DNA of 6,132 bases from Kocuria sp. (lineage in GTDB: Bacteria; Actinomycetota; Actinomycetes; Actinomycetales; Micrococcaceae): the NCBI GenBank assembly GCA_030453435.1, contig JAKDKI010000147.1, forward strand, positions 1 to 6,132. Direction: 5' to 3'. Below the pieces are notes generated by a model, which made no database searches, had not been told where the DNA came from, and was given only the letters and a program-made list of their open reading frames with translations. A program made the position numbers and the translations under genes. Every line of letters starts with the position of its first letter. Positions within the stretch are counted from its first letter, which is position 1. This document shows, in pieces, positions 1 through 5,600 of this stretch.

Positions 1-10
1 AGGAGGACAA

Positions 11-1201
11 ATGACCGAGAACGCCAATGATGTTGTGATCGTCAACGGGGCGCGCACGCCGCAGGGCAAGCTGATGGGGGCGCTGGCGTCTCTGAGCGCT
101 GTGGATCTGGGCGCGCACGCCATCAAGCACGCGGTGGAGCGCTCGGGCGTCTCGCCCGAGACCGTGGATTACGTGTACATGGGCAACGTGGTGCAGGCCG
201 GTAATGGCCAGAATCCGGCCAAGCAGGCCGCTGTGGAGGCGGGTCTTCCCATGAACGTTCCCGCCATGACCCTGAACAAGGTGTGCCTGTCCGGTTTGGT
301 CGCGGTGACCGAGGCGGCCCGGATGATTCGCGCGGGTGAAGCGTCTGTGGTGGTGGCCGGTGGCATGGAGTCCATGACCAACGCGCCTCACCTCGCGCTC
401 GGCTCCCGCAAGGGCAAGCCCTACGGGGATATGACGCTGGCTGATTCGTTGGCTAACGACGGTCTGGTGGATGCCGCTCTGGGCGTCGCGATGGGTGAGC
501 TCACCGAGACCGGCAATTCCGAGCGCTCGATCGGCCGCGAGCAGCAGGATCAGATTGCCGCGCGCAGCCACCAATTGGCGGGAGAAGCGCAGTCCTCGGG
601 AGTCTTCGCGGACGAGATCGCCCCGCTGGAGATCCCGCAGCGCAAGGGAGACCCGGTCACCGTGTCCGAGGATCAGGGCGTTCGCCCCGAGTCCACGGCC
701 GAGGGTCTCGGCAAGTTGCGTGCCGCCTTCACCAAGGACGGCACCATTACAGCGGGTAATTCGTCCCCTATTTCCGACGGCGCCGCTGCCGTTGTCCTGA
801 CGACGCGCGCCTACGCCGAGGAGCACGGTCTGTCCTGGCTGGCCGTGGTGGGCAAGCCGGGTCAGGTTGCGGGGCCGGATACGTCGTTGCACTCGCAGCC
901 TTCGCGAGCCATCGAGCACGCCGTGGAGCGCGCCGGGTGGTCCGTGGACGAGCTGGACTTCGTGGAGATCAATGAGGCCTTCGCGGCCGTTTCCGTGCAA
1001 TCGGTCGATGACTTGGGGATTCCTCTGGACAAGGCCAACATTCACGGCGGTGCCATTGCCCTGGGTCACCCGATTGGTGCGTCCGGTGCTCGCCTGGCTT
1101 TGCACGCGGCACTCGAGCTGGCGCGCCGTGGTTCCGGCAAGGCCGCAGTGTCCCTGTGCGGTGGTGGTGGTCAAGGAGAAGCGTTGCTGCTGAGCCGCTA
1201 A
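11..1201 (+). CDS. Thiolase, acetyl-CoA C-acetyltransferase type
   Basis: A 396-residue, full-length thiolase of the usual family size (about 390). It should condense two acetyl-CoA to acetoacetyl-CoA or cleave 3-ketoacyl-CoA in the cytoplasm. All catalytic elements are visible: the nucleophile Cys92 in NKVCLSG, GGMESMTNAPH at 118-127, Asn321 in NEAFAA, His353 in GHPIGASGAR, and the second catalytic Cys383 in CGGGGQGE. The ATG at 11 is chosen because a perfect AGGAGG lies at 1-6, four bases upstream. The gene is followed by a hairpin terminator, so it is the last gene of its transcript; any operon partners lie upstream of the window. Thiolases of this group serve in fatty-acid or amino-acid breakdown, acetoacetyl-CoA supply or ketoadipyl-CoA cleavage. 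The sequence alone does not fix the substrate, so the family call is certain and the precise reaction is not. Confidence 0.96.
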   Translation: MTENANDVVIVNGARTPQGKLMGALASLSAVDLGAHAIKHAVERSGVSPETVDYVYMGNVVQAGNGQNPAKQAAVEAGLPMNVPAMTLNKVCLSGLVAVTEAARMIRAGEASVVVAGGMESMTNAPHLALGSRKGKPYGDMTLADSLANDGLVDAALGVAMGELTETGNSERSIGREQQDQIAARSHQLAGEAQSSGVFADEIAPLEIPQRKGDPVTVSEDQGVRPESTAEGLGKLRAAFTKDGTITAGNSSPISDGAAAVVLTTRAYAEEHGLSWLAVVGKPGQVAGPDTSLHSQPSRAIEHAVERAGWSVDELDFVEINEAFAAVSVQSVDDLGIPLDKANIHGGAIALGHPIGASGARLALHAALELARRGSGKAAVSLCGGGGQGEALLLSR

Positions 1202-1220
1202 TTCCGCGTGTTTCCACAAT

Positions 1221-1256
1221 CCGGATAATGGAATAGTTATTCCATTATCCGGTTTT
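1221..1256 (+). terminator. Rho-independent terminator after the thiolase gene
   Basis: Two perfectly complementary 15-base arms, CCGGATAATGGAATA (1221-1235) and TATTCCATTATCCGG (1238-1252), flank a 2-base centre and are followed at once by TTTT (1253-1256). The position, 19 bases after the thiolase stop, fits an intrinsic terminator. The U-tract is short and the stem unusually AT-rich for this genome. Its perfect symmetry would also suit a dimeric repressor operator for the next gene, whose start is 53 bases downstream. Terminator is the likelier reading; the two roles are not exclusive. Confidence 0.7.
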
Positions 1257-1308
1257 GCGCTGCATACTCGGTGGACGAGACCTACGCCACACTCAGAAGA
1301 TACCACCG

Positions 1309-2142
1309 ATGACTCAGACTCACGCCCTCAATGGACCGGCATGGATTGTCGTACCCGCCGATCAGCCCGAGCAGTTCGCTGAGGCCGCACAGGCGGCGGA
1401 CGTGGTGGTGCTGGACCTCCATAACGGCGTGCTGCCACGGGACAAGGAGTTCGCACGCCAGTGCATCCTGGAATGCCCGTTGGATCCGGCGCGCACGGTG
1501 ATCCGGGTGAACCCGGTCGGCACCGATGAGCACACCGCGGATCTGCAGGCGTTGGAAACCACAACCTATCGGCGCGTGGTCGTCCCACAGGTCGAATCCG
1601 CTCAGCAGATTGCGGGGCTGTCCGGCTATGAAGTCGTGGCGTCGATCGACTCTCCCCAGGGTGCTCTGGCCCTGGGTGAGGTTGCCGGCGCGAGCGGCGT
1701 CGTCGGATTGGTGTGGGGCTCCGAGGACTTGATCGGGAACCTGGGCGGACTCACGAGTCGCAAGTGCAATGGTGCGCTGCGCGATATTTCGCTGCACGTG
1801 CGCTCGCAGACGCTCCTGCACGCCAAGGTCAATGGTATTTTTGCAGTCGACGGCATCTTCCTGGACGTCGAAAATCTGGAGGGCTTGCTGGGAGAGACGC
1901 TGGATGCCTCCGGCTCTGGCTTCAATGCCAAGGGCGGCGTGCACGTCTCCCAGATGGCTGTCATCAAGGAGGGCTTCCTCCCCAAACCGGACAAACTCGA
2001 CTGGGCTCGCAGCGTGGTGGAGGCGGCCCCGGAGCAGCGGGGATCCTTCCGGCACGGGGCGCAGATCGTCGACGCGTCCGTGATTCGACTGGCGGAGCGC
2101 ATGGTGGCACGAACGGACGCAAATGCTGCGGTGACGTCCTAG
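1309..2142 (+). CDS. CitE-like protein (HpcH/HpaI aldolase / citrate lyase beta superfamily), altered active site
   Basis: A 277-residue protein matching the CitE-like branch of the HpcH/HpaI family, whose members cleave or form C-C bonds of acyl-CoA esters such as citryl-, malyl- or citramalyl-CoA using Mg2+. Family landmarks in order: VPADQPEQFAEA (15-26), DLHNG (36-40), RVNP (66-69), VVPQVES (91-97), IDSPQGALAL (113-122), GSEDL (137-141), VDGIFLDVENLEGL (180-193), GVHVSQMAVI (210-219) and a C-terminal DWARSVVEA helix. Several positions depart from the usual family pattern: DLED becomes DLHN, the Lys of PKVE becomes Gln, IET becomes IDS and IHPSQ becomes VHVSQ. Arg66 and Asp140 remain. The ATG at 1309 is preferred, with a weak AGAAG at 1295-1299; a TTG at 1255 lies in the terminator T-run. 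The gene converges with the MarR gene, leaving 23 bases between the stops. The substrate is unknown and activity may be lost or changed. Confidence 0.85.
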   Translation: MTQTHALNGPAWIVVPADQPEQFAEAAQAADVVVLDLHNGVLPRDKEFARQCILECPLDPARTVIRVNPVGTDEHTADLQALETTTYRRVVVPQVESAQQIAGLSGYEVVASIDSPQGALALGEVAGASGVVGLVWGSEDLIGNLGGLTSRKCNGALRDISLHVRSQTLLHAKVNGIFAVDGIFLDVENLEGLLGETLDASGSGFNAKGGVHVSQMAVIKEGFLPKPDKLDWARSVVEAAPEQRGSFRHGAQIVDASVIRLAERMVARTDANAAVTS

Positions 2143-2165
2143 CCCGAGAGCGGCTTGCCGGGGTG

Positions 2166-2711
2166 CTACTTACGCGTCTTGGCGCCGATAACCGTACGGT
2201 GGTCCATGATCTTGTCGAGCAGACTGATGAGGAGTTCGCGTTCCTGTTCGGTGAGAGCTTGGCTCCAGTCGTTCTCGCGGGAGTTCTGCAGCGCGAAGAT
2301 CTCTTGGATCTTGCTCTGACCCGTTTCGGTCAGGTGCAGGATCAACGAGCGGCCGTCATCTTCGGACGCCTGCTTGACCAGTAGCCCCTTGGACTCCAGG
2401 TTTCCCGCGAGATTCGAAACCGCCGCACGACTCATGCCCATGAGTTCCGCCGCGCGATGCGGTGTCAGCGGGCCTGCAACCCAGAGTGCGAACAGCATGC
2501 GGTAACTGGCCCACGTGCCTCCAGCGGGGCGGTGGATGGATGACTCGAAGTCATAAATCACGGAGGAGGATGCCCGGAACAGCGTGACGAACAGGCGGTT
2601 GGCCGTGACGTCCGATTCCGGAAACTCCTGGGAGATGCGCGACGCAGCGGCGTTCGCGAACTGCCAGTAATCCGGGTTCGCCACGTTGGGGGCGTCGTCA
2701 GGTGTGGGCAT
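2166..2711 (-). CDS. MarR-family transcriptional regulator
   Basis: A 181-residue winged-helix DNA-binding protein. An N-terminal helical part is followed by the HTH, LTPHRAAELMGMSRAAVSNLA (about 82-102), then GNLESKGLL, and the wing with the family DxR signature in EDDGRSLILHLTETG (about 117-131). A C-terminal dimerisation helix follows. MarR proteins bind pseudo-palindromic DNA as dimers and usually release it on binding small phenolic or lipophilic ligands or on oxidation. Here the N-terminal extension before the first helix is somewhat long. The ATG at 2711-2709 has no clear Shine-Dalgarno sequence (the preceding bases read AAATTTGAACC). The gene is divergent from the DUF2243/CtaG-like operon and converges with the CitE-like gene. 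It may control itself, the divergent operon, or both; its ligand cannot be read from the sequence. Confidence 0.93.
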   Translation of the reverse strand: MPTPDDAPNVANPDYWQFANAAASRISQEFPESDVTANRLFVTLFRASSSVIYDFESSIHRPAGGTWASYRMLFALWVAGPLTPHRAAELMGMSRAAVSNLAGNLESKGLLVKQASEDDGRSLILHLTETGQSKIQEIFALQNSRENDWSQALTEQERELLISLLDKIMDHRTVIGAKTRK

Positions 2712-2761
2712 GGTTCAAATTTAGTGTGGATCCCAGTCGTTCGGGGAGTTTCCCTTGGTCG

Positions 2762-2791
2762 GGCAGGTTGTTAGACGTTTTATTACCTGCC
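2762..2791. repeat. Inverted repeat GGCAGGT-N16-ACCTGCC, possible operator
   Basis: Perfect 7-base arms at 2762-2768 and 2785-2791 are separated by 16 AT-rich bases. Arm centres are 23 bp apart, about two helical turns, so a dimeric or tetrameric regulator could contact both arms on one face. It lies about 50 bases upstream of the MarR start, where that gene's promoter would be expected. No T-run follows, so it is not a terminator. An operator role is inference. Confidence 0.35.
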
Positions 2792-2803
2792 GAATCCCCG
2801 GTT

Positions 2804-2828
2804 GTCATTCCGGGTGCGTCATTCGGGT
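2804..2828. repeat. Short imperfect tandem repeat in the MarR/DUF2243 gap
   Basis: GTCATTCCGGGT (2804-2815) is followed by GTCATTCGGGT (2818-2828), identical but for one missing C, with a 14-base period. With the adjoining inverted repeat and the promoter-like site it shows that this gap of about 190 bp between divergent genes is structured rather than plain spacer. Its function is unknown. Confidence 0.35.
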
Positions 2829-2837
2829 CGCGACCTA

Positions 2838-2866
2838 TTGATCAGCTTGCTGAATGGTTGAACAAT
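2838..2866 (+). promoter_or_regulatory. Candidate promoter of the DUF2243-CtaG-like operon with embedded palindrome
   Basis: TTGATC (2838-2843) and AACAAT (2861-2866), spaced by 17 bases, each match 4 of 6 positions of the sigma70 -35 and -10 consensus. They would start a transcript about 33 bases before the ATG at 2906. The palindrome TCAGC-TT-GCTGA (2842-2853) sits between the two elements. GAACAAT and GAACAAC (2860-2866, 2869-2875) form a 9-base-period direct repeat over the -10. This would be a natural place for the divergent MarR protein to bind. The hexamers are weak, so confidence is modest. Confidence 0.35.
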
Positions 2867-2905
2867 GAGAACAACTGACGAATATCGCGCTGAGGAGTGA
2901 GGGGC

Positions 2906-3427
2906 ATGTCCACCGTTGAGCCGAACGCAGAGGGGCGCGCGCAAACGGAACGCAGCGGCGTCGTCGACACCCGGGACGAGCGGCGGCCAGGCAAAAGGAT
3001 CGTGCTCTCGGGATTCTTATTCGGCTGTGGCATCGCGGCCTCGATCGTCGACCTGTTCATCTTCCATCTGGGCTTGCAGTGGCACCACTTCTACGACCTG
3101 TCCACCCATGAGGTTGCGTTGCTGGCCGATGGGCTTTTCCACGCCTTCGGTTGGTTCATCACGGTGTGGGGCCTGTTCCTACTGGCTGATATCCGGCGCC
3201 GCGGAGGCGTGAACTGGAAACGCTGGGTGGGAGCGGTGGTGCTGGGCGCCGGCTCGTTCCAACTGCTGGACGGCGTGCTCAACCATAAGATTCTCGGTAT
3301 CCACCAAATTCGATACGGCGTGGACCTGCTGATGTACGACGTCGTGTGGATCGGTTCCGCACTCGTGCTTATGGCGGTCGGCTGGCTGGTGTTGCGGTTG
3401 ACCAGCCCCGCCCGCCGCGCCCGCTGA
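2906..3427 (+). CDS. DUF2243 family integral membrane protein
   Basis: A 173-residue protein with a charged cytoplasmic N-terminus (about 1-31) and four predicted membrane segments at about 33-53, 70-94, 107-126 and 146-166. Conserved-looking motifs of DUF2243 are present: VDLFIFHLGLQWHHFYD (48-64), DGLFHAFGW (75-83) and DGVLNHKILGIHQIR (122-136). Several His residues (54, 60, 61, 79, 127, 133) lie at membrane edges and could bind metal or heme, but the family has no established function. The ATG at 2906 is chosen: GAGGA at 2892-2896 lies nine bases upstream, whereas a GTG at 2897 abuts that site. The next gene starts eight bases after the stop, so the two are almost certainly cotranscribed and probably work together. 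The pairing with a CtaG-like protein hints at copper handling or terminal oxidase assembly, which is inference. Confidence 0.88.
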   Translation: MSTVEPNAEGRAQTERSGVVDTRDERRPGKRIVLSGFLFGCGIAASIVDLFIFHLGLQWHHFYDLSTHEVALLADGLFHAFGWFITVWGLFLLADIRRRGGVNWKRWVGAVVLGAGSFQLLDGVLNHKILGIHQIRYGVDLLMYDVVWIGSALVLMAVGWLVLRLTSPARRAR

Positions 3428-3435
3428 GCAGTTCG

Positions 3436-4254
3436 ATGCACACTCACGATTCCTCATCCTCACCGGTCACATCGTTGGACGGGTGGTTCGTCTTCGAGGT
3501 GTTAGTCGTAGCGCTGCTGCTGATCGCGGCCGCCGGGTACGCCTGGTTCTTATGGGCTGGGCGGCATCGGAGCGCGTGGCCCCTACACCGGCCCATTCTG
3601 TTATACCTGGGGCTCGCATGCGTTGCCGCGAGCCTGGCAGGCCCATTGGCCCAGGCCGCTCACGGATCTTTCACCGCGCACATGGTGGGGCATCTGCTGC
3701 TGGGGATGATCGCGCCGCTGCTGTTGGTGTTGGCAGCCCCGGTGAGCGTGGTCCTGCGGGGCCTGTCCGTGAGGAGGGCGCGCGCAGTGGTTCGAGTACT
3801 GCGCTCGCCGTACGTGCGGGTGATCACGCACCCCGTGGTGGCAGCAGTTCTGAACGCAGGCGGCTTGTGGGTGCTTTACACAACGCCCCTGTTCCACGCC
3901 ATGCACGGATCGGTGTGGGTGCATGCATTGGTTCACGCGCATATATTTCTAGCGGGCTATGTCTTCACCGCTTCCTTGGTGGGGCTGGATCCAGACCCAC
4001 ACAGAGCACCGTTCAAGCTTCGAGCCGGGGTCCTCATAGCGTTCATCGCTGCGCATTCGATCCTGGCCAAGTGGTTGTATGCCCACCCGCCCGCGGGTGT
4101 AGAGCTGGCTGACGGCCAGTTCGGGGCGCAGCTCATGTACTACGGGGGAGATGCGGTGGATGTGCTGCTGATCGTGCTTCTCTTCACCGGTTGGTACCGG
4201 GCTACGAGGCCGCGGGTGAGTAGCTCGGATGGGAGCCGAGCAGTGTCGTCATAG
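3436..4254 (+). CDS. CtaG-like (caa3_CtaG) cytochrome c oxidase assembly membrane protein
   Basis: A 272-residue polytopic membrane protein with about seven hydrophobic segments (roughly 17-40, 52-73, 83-107, 132-150, 161-183, 196-215, 233-253). It carries the family's His/Met-rich hallmarks: FTAHMVGHLLLGMIAPLLLVLAAP (79-102), PLFHAMHGSVWVH (151-163), HAH (167-169) and AHSILAKWLY (206-215). Proteins of this Pfam family are associated with building the copper centre of caa3-type cytochrome oxidase in Bacillus; actinobacterial members are also linked with copper handling. The ATG at 3436 is chosen, eight bases after the DUF2243 stop. An in-frame GTG at 3346 would overlap the upstream gene by about 80 bases and add a non-hydrophobic, Arg/Pro-rich leader. 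No strong ribosome site is seen, so translation may be coupled to the upstream gene. It ends ten bases before the convergent GNAT gene, with no convincing terminator between. Confidence 0.9.
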   Translation: MHTHDSSSSPVTSLDGWFVFEVLVVALLLIAAAGYAWFLWAGRHRSAWPLHRPILLYLGLACVAASLAGPLAQAAHGSFTAHMVGHLLLGMIAPLLLVLAAPVSVVLRGLSVRRARAVVRVLRSPYVRVITHPVVAAVLNAGGLWVLYTTPLFHAMHGSVWVHALVHAHIFLAGYVFTASLVGLDPDPHRAPFKLRAGVLIAFIAAHSILAKWLYAHPPAGVELADGQFGAQLMYYGGDAVDVLLIVLLFTGWYRATRPRVSSSDGSRAVSS

Positions 4255-4264
4255 AAGGCACCGA

Positions 4265-4759
4265 CTAGCGCACCATACGAATGGTCTTCAGGCCGTTGGA
4301 GGAGCTATCGATCCGTTCAGCGCCATCCGCTACGAACCCGTTCTTTTCGTAGAACCTGCGTGCCCGTGGGTTGTCCTTGGCCATCCACAATTGTGACGGC
4401 TCATCCCCCAGTGAAGCGTCCATGAGTTCTTGTCCCGCGCCGGTGCCGTGGAATTCCTTCAGGACGTAAAGCATGAATAGCTGGAAGTCCCGCACGTCAT
4501 CTTCTTCTTGGGGGTGGGCGGCCATGGAGAACCCGATGACGTGGTCGTCCGCTTCCGCGACCCACGGGAACATGTCCTGGCCGTGGTTGTTCACGATGGC
4601 TTGCCAAGTGCGGCGCCGGGATTCCCACGCGGTGTCTCCGAAGAACGCGTGGGGCAATTGACCCGCGTACGTCTCCTGCCAGCACCGCAAGTGAACGTCG
4701 GCCAGCGGCTCAACGTCGGTTGGTTCGGGGTGTCGCAAGGTTATCGGTGGAGCACTCAT
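4265..4759 (-). CDS. GNAT-family N-acetyltransferase
   Basis: A 164-residue protein of normal length for a single GNAT domain, which transfers acetyl from acetyl-CoA to an amine. The order is right for the fold: beta1 ITLRHPEPTDVEPLADVH (6-23), the amphipathic WQETYAG segment (27-33), beta4 FQLFMLYVL (92-100), the CoA pyrophosphate loop EFHGTGAGQEL (102-112), and the beta5/alpha4 region WMAKDNPRARRFYEKNGF (125-142) with the typical N-x-x-A-x-x-F-Y-x-x-x-G-F. The final strand ends in TIRMVR. The substrate cannot be predicted. The ATG at 4759 lacks a visible Shine-Dalgarno site; the AT-rich stretch at 4771-4779 may be part of a promoter. A broken paralogue lies 69 bases upstream, so this copy appears to be the surviving member of a tandem pair behind the TetR gene. 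Confidence 0.93.
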   Translation of the reverse strand: MSAPPITLRHPEPTDVEPLADVHLRCWQETYAGQLPHAFFGDTAWESRRRTWQAIVNNHGQDMFPWVAEADDHVIGFSMAAHPQEEDDVRDFQLFMLYVLKEFHGTGAGQELMDASLGDEPSQLWMAKDNPRARRFYEKNGFVADGAERIDSSSNGLKTIRMVR

Positions 4760-4828
4760 GGTTTAACGCTAAAAAATATCCCCGGGGGCGGATCAACCGG
4801 TCCGTCCCGGAACTCCTGCGGCGGGTAT

Positions 4829-4989
4829 TCAGCGCACCATCCGCACCGTGGTCATACCCAGAGTTGCCCCCTCGGAGCCATCGACCGTGAAGCCATTGCG
4901 TTCGTAGAAACGCCGTGCCCGCGGGCTGTGGCAAGCGTTCGCGCATCCTTCGGGGAGGGGCGGCGCAGCGTGATACTCGGGCCGGTCAT
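4829..4989 (-). pseudogene. Internally deleted, frameshifted GNAT acetyltransferase remnant
   Basis: From 4989 the first frame reads MTGPSITLRR then PSPKDARTLA (4989-4930), matching residues 1-20 of the intact neighbour, MSAPPITLRH then PEPTDVEPLA. Then, in another frame, 4927-4832 reads SPRARRFYERNGF, VDGSEG and ends TTVRMVR with TGA at 4831-4829. This matches the neighbour's NPRARRFYEKNGF and TIRMVR. About 110 codons between these parts, including the CoA-binding loop, are gone, and the two ends meet in different frames near 4925-4930. It cannot make an acetyltransferase. The first frame alone would give a 45-residue peptide ending at 4852. Its ATG overlaps the TetR stop in ATGA (4989-4986), so the original gene was translationally coupled to the regulator. 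The divergence between copies points to an old duplication rather than an assembly error. Confidence 0.88.
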
Positions 4990-5513
4990 CTTGAGTGCAG
5001 CACCAACTCCACGCCCGCGGTGAATTCGGCCTCCGAGGACGAGGTATCCAGGCCCATTGCTTCCCGTGTCTGCTGCGTGGTCACCGAGCCCAAGGTGAAG
5101 CGGATCAGGGTGAGGGCCGTGGCCATCGCAGTTTCGCGAGAGACCCCGGACCCCGTGACGAGCGTTGCCAGTTCTGGCGCCGGGTTCAGTTCTTCCGGGC
5201 TGATGGAATGGGCCACGCTGACCACGTCGGCTCCGTCGCGCACGGCGAGAATCAACGAACGGAACTCCCCGGTGAGGTGAGCTGCGCGCTCGAGCGGGGG
5301 AGCGGCGTCGTCGAAGGTGAGTTCGGAAAGCGGTGCGACCATGCGCTGGGCAAGCACCCCGAGGAGTTCTTGTTTGTTGGCCACATGCCAGTAGAGGGCG
5401 CCGGGCTGCACTCCGAGTTCTTTCGCGAGGCGACGCATCGAGAGGTCGCCCAGACCGTAACTGTGCAGAATGCCCCACGCGGCATCCACGATCTGCTCGC
5501 GGGACAGGGCCAT
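4986..5513 (-). CDS. TetR-family regulator, probable BioQ-like repressor of the divergent bioB
   Basis: A 175-residue TetR-type repressor. The N-terminal HTH domain reads REQIVDAAWGILHSYG (5-20), LSMRRLAKELGVQPGALYWHV (24-44), then NKQELL (46-51). The C-terminal helical ligand/dimer domain is short and ends VELVLHSR. The ATG at 5513-5511 is chosen because GAGGAG (5523-5518) precedes it by four bases and TetR homology starts there; the frame stays open much further upstream but runs antisense to bioB. The protein is divergent from bioB across a gap holding a 33-bp operator made of TTGAAC-N3-GTTCAA units. BioQ, a TetR-family biotin-gene repressor of Corynebacterium and Mycobacterium, is known to recognise TGAAC-N3-GTT-type sites, so a BioQ-like role with autoregulation is inferred from site and position, not from close sequence identity. 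The stop overlaps the GNAT remnant's start by four bases. Confidence 0.9.
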   Translation of the reverse strand: MALSREQIVDAAWGILHSYGLGDLSMRRLAKELGVQPGALYWHVANKQELLGVLAQRMVAPLSELTFDDAAPPLERAAHLTGEFRSLILAVRDGADVVSVAHSISPEELNPAPELATLVTGSGVSRETAMATALTLIRFTLGSVTTQQTREAMGLDTSSSEAEFTAGVELVLHSR

Positions 5514-5517
5514 GATG

Positions 5518-5523
5518 CTCCTC
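5518..5523 (-). promoter_or_regulatory. Ribosome binding site fixing the TetR start
   Basis: The minus strand reads GAGGAG-CATC-ATG, a strong Shine-Dalgarno match four bases from the ATG at 5513. It decides against upstream in-frame starts that would run through the operator and antisense to bioB. It also implies a leadered tetR transcript, in contrast to the divergent bioB. Confidence 0.75.
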
Positions 5524-5572
5524 GAAGTGTGGGCTGGGACGAGTCGAACTTTACCCGGGGGGCGGTGTCGGG

Positions 5573-5600
5573 TTGACAAATTTGAACACCGTTCAATAAT
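5573..5600 (+). promoter_or_regulatory. bioB promoter (sigma70-like)
   Basis: A perfect -35 TTGACA (5573-5578) and a 5-of-6 -10 AATAAT (5595-5600) are separated by 16 bases, the strongest promoter match in the window. The expected transcription start, six to eight bases after the -10, falls at about 5606-5608, on the bioB GTG at 5607. The -10 lies inside the operator, so repressor binding would exclude RNA polymerase. Confidence 0.75.

Noticed and set aside
1282..2055. Long 257-codon minus-strand open frame inside the CitE-like gene
   Set aside because: It is wholly antisense to a gene with clear family motifs, its translation resembles no known fold, and long antisense frames are expected at this GC content.
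2143..2165. Terminator between the convergent CitE-like and MarR genes
   Set aside because: The 23 bases contain only a 4-bp CGGC-TT-GCCG stem and no T-run; too weak to call.
1713..2384. 223-codon plus-strand frame across the CitE-like and MarR 3' ends
   Set aside because: It crosses two well-supported genes in the wrong frame and strand, with no recognisable domain.
3346..3435. Earlier GTG start for the CtaG-like protein
   Set aside because: It would overlap the DUF2243 coding region by about 80 bases and add an Arg/Pro-rich leader that does not resemble the family; the ATG at 3436 fits operon spacing.
4223..4241. Hairpin GCTCGG-N7-CCGAGC near the end of the CtaG-like gene as a terminator
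   Set aside because: It lies within the coding sequence, has only six base pairs and has no T-run on either side.
4760..4828. Extra short gene or riboswitch between the GNAT gene and its remnant
   Set aside because: Only an AT-rich patch (4771-4779) and a CCCCGGGG run are visible; no start codon with a ribosome site and no recognisable RNA fold.
4852..5478. 208-codon minus-strand open frame over the TetR gene
   Set aside because: Most of it is an Arg/Pro-rich shadow of tetR. Only its last 45 codons (from 4989) are meaningful, as the N-terminal frame of the GNAT remnant.
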